A stretch of DNA of 64,000 bases from the NCBI GenBank assembly GCA_029204045.2, contig CM055068.1, forward strand, positions 38,787,821 to 38,851,820, in the 5' to 3' direction. The position numbers were made by a program, and so were the translations under genes. Source of the DNA: Tillandsia leiboldiana (taxonomy: Eukaryota > Streptophyta > Magnoliopsida > Poales > Bromeliaceae). How positions within the stretch are numbered: the stretch's first letter is position 1; each line of letters starts with the position of its first letter. This document shows, piece by piece, positions 63,495 through 64,000 of the stretch. A model generated the notes under the pieces. It made no database searches. It saw only the letters and a program-made list of their open reading frames with translations, and was not told where the DNA came from.

Positions 63495-64000
63495 TGGCGC
63501 CTGGCCCGCACGGGTGCTCTGCCCGCAAGCGGGTGCGCTCCCCGCGAGCGTCCGGTGCCTCGCGGCGGTGGCGGGTGCGGCCGACCGGGGCACCCCCGTC
63601 TCCCTCTTCCCCAACCAATTGGTGATGAACCAAAAGAACACCTAAATTAATTTTAAAAAATCATTTAAATTACAGGAACCTACCTTTCACCTTGGTTTCG
63701 CCGATAAGGGAGGAGGAAGGAGGGATCGTGCCGTTCTCGCCGCCTCGTTCCTTCACGCCCGGTATCGGACGGTGGGAAGAAGGTAGAAGGAGGGTTGGGG
63801 GTTCCTCTCTCGCTCCTCGGGGGAACCCTAACGCACGACCCGACTGCGGTGAAAGGTGGGAAAAAGAACCCTAGCCCCCACAACTCAACAAAAATAATAA
63901 CCCGATCGGGTCTGGGTTCGCACTTACCTCGAAAAGCGTGCTAAACATCCGATCACCCTTCGGATGCACCCGAAGCTGGTAGGAACCTTCAGAAAATTAT
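63495..64000 (-). repeat. LTR D, probable 5' continuation (reverse strand)
   Basis: After H ends, the sequence follows the order of the F LTR again: GC-rich part, then a stretch like F 44560-44720, then ACCTCGAAAAGCGTGC at 63927 (F 45415). This fits LTR D resuming after the insertion of H. It runs off the window. No gene is seen. Confidence 0.6.

Overview
This window is plant nuclear DNA made almost entirely of nested LTR retrotransposons. I found no intact host gene, rRNA or tRNA gene. The evidence for a flowering plant is the element types. One is a Ty1/copia element of Sirevirus type, with a gag carrying two zinc knuckles and a long 3' region with an extra ORF. The others are Ty3/gypsy chromovirus (Tekay/Del-like) elements with 3-4.7 kb LTRs and primer-binding sites matching initiator tRNA-Met. 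The species cannot be named from this. A run of exactly 100 N (5647-5746) marks a scaffold join, and homopolymer-length differences suggest a long-read assembly.

Layout, left part. 1-5646 is a 3'-truncated copy of the copia element. After the gap comes a reverse-strand gypsy LTR (A, 5747-20168), split by a complete 10.2-kb copia element at 8164-18409. Then follow the 3' end of another LTR (C'', 20169-21463) and a forward LTR (B, 21464-28349), itself split by a 4.0-kb solo LTR (G, 22583-26629, target duplication gtgtc). A 178-bp stretch (28350-28527) is not assigned to an LTR.

Layout, right part. This is a nest about four levels deep. A reverse LTR, D, starts at 28528 and probably resumes at 63495. 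It is interrupted first by solo LTR E (29249-36927, duplication caccc), which contains solo LTR C' (29678-34337, duplication gaaag). It is interrupted again by a broken reverse element H (about 37.7 kb to 63494). H's 5' LTR is split by an almost complete chromovirus, Tekay-1 (41071-61537, duplication caagg). Tekay-1's own 5' LTR is split by a reverse element F (42518-51736, duplication gttct), which has near-identical LTRs around a decayed core.

How the parts work. Each element was copied through an RNA intermediate by Gag, protease, reverse transcriptase/RNase H and integrase. Here the copia element has lost protease and the front of integrase, F has only pol fragments, and Tekay-1 has one frameshift and two stops. 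All three were therefore probably helped in trans, or broke very recently.

The most unusual signal lies in the non-coding LTR parts. In several families the presumed transcript leader or LTR 3' end holds arrays or single copies of small hairpins whose stems change in a compensating way. The clearest is an array of eight hairpins in the copia LTR that share the loop TGGATT but have different, self-complementary stems.
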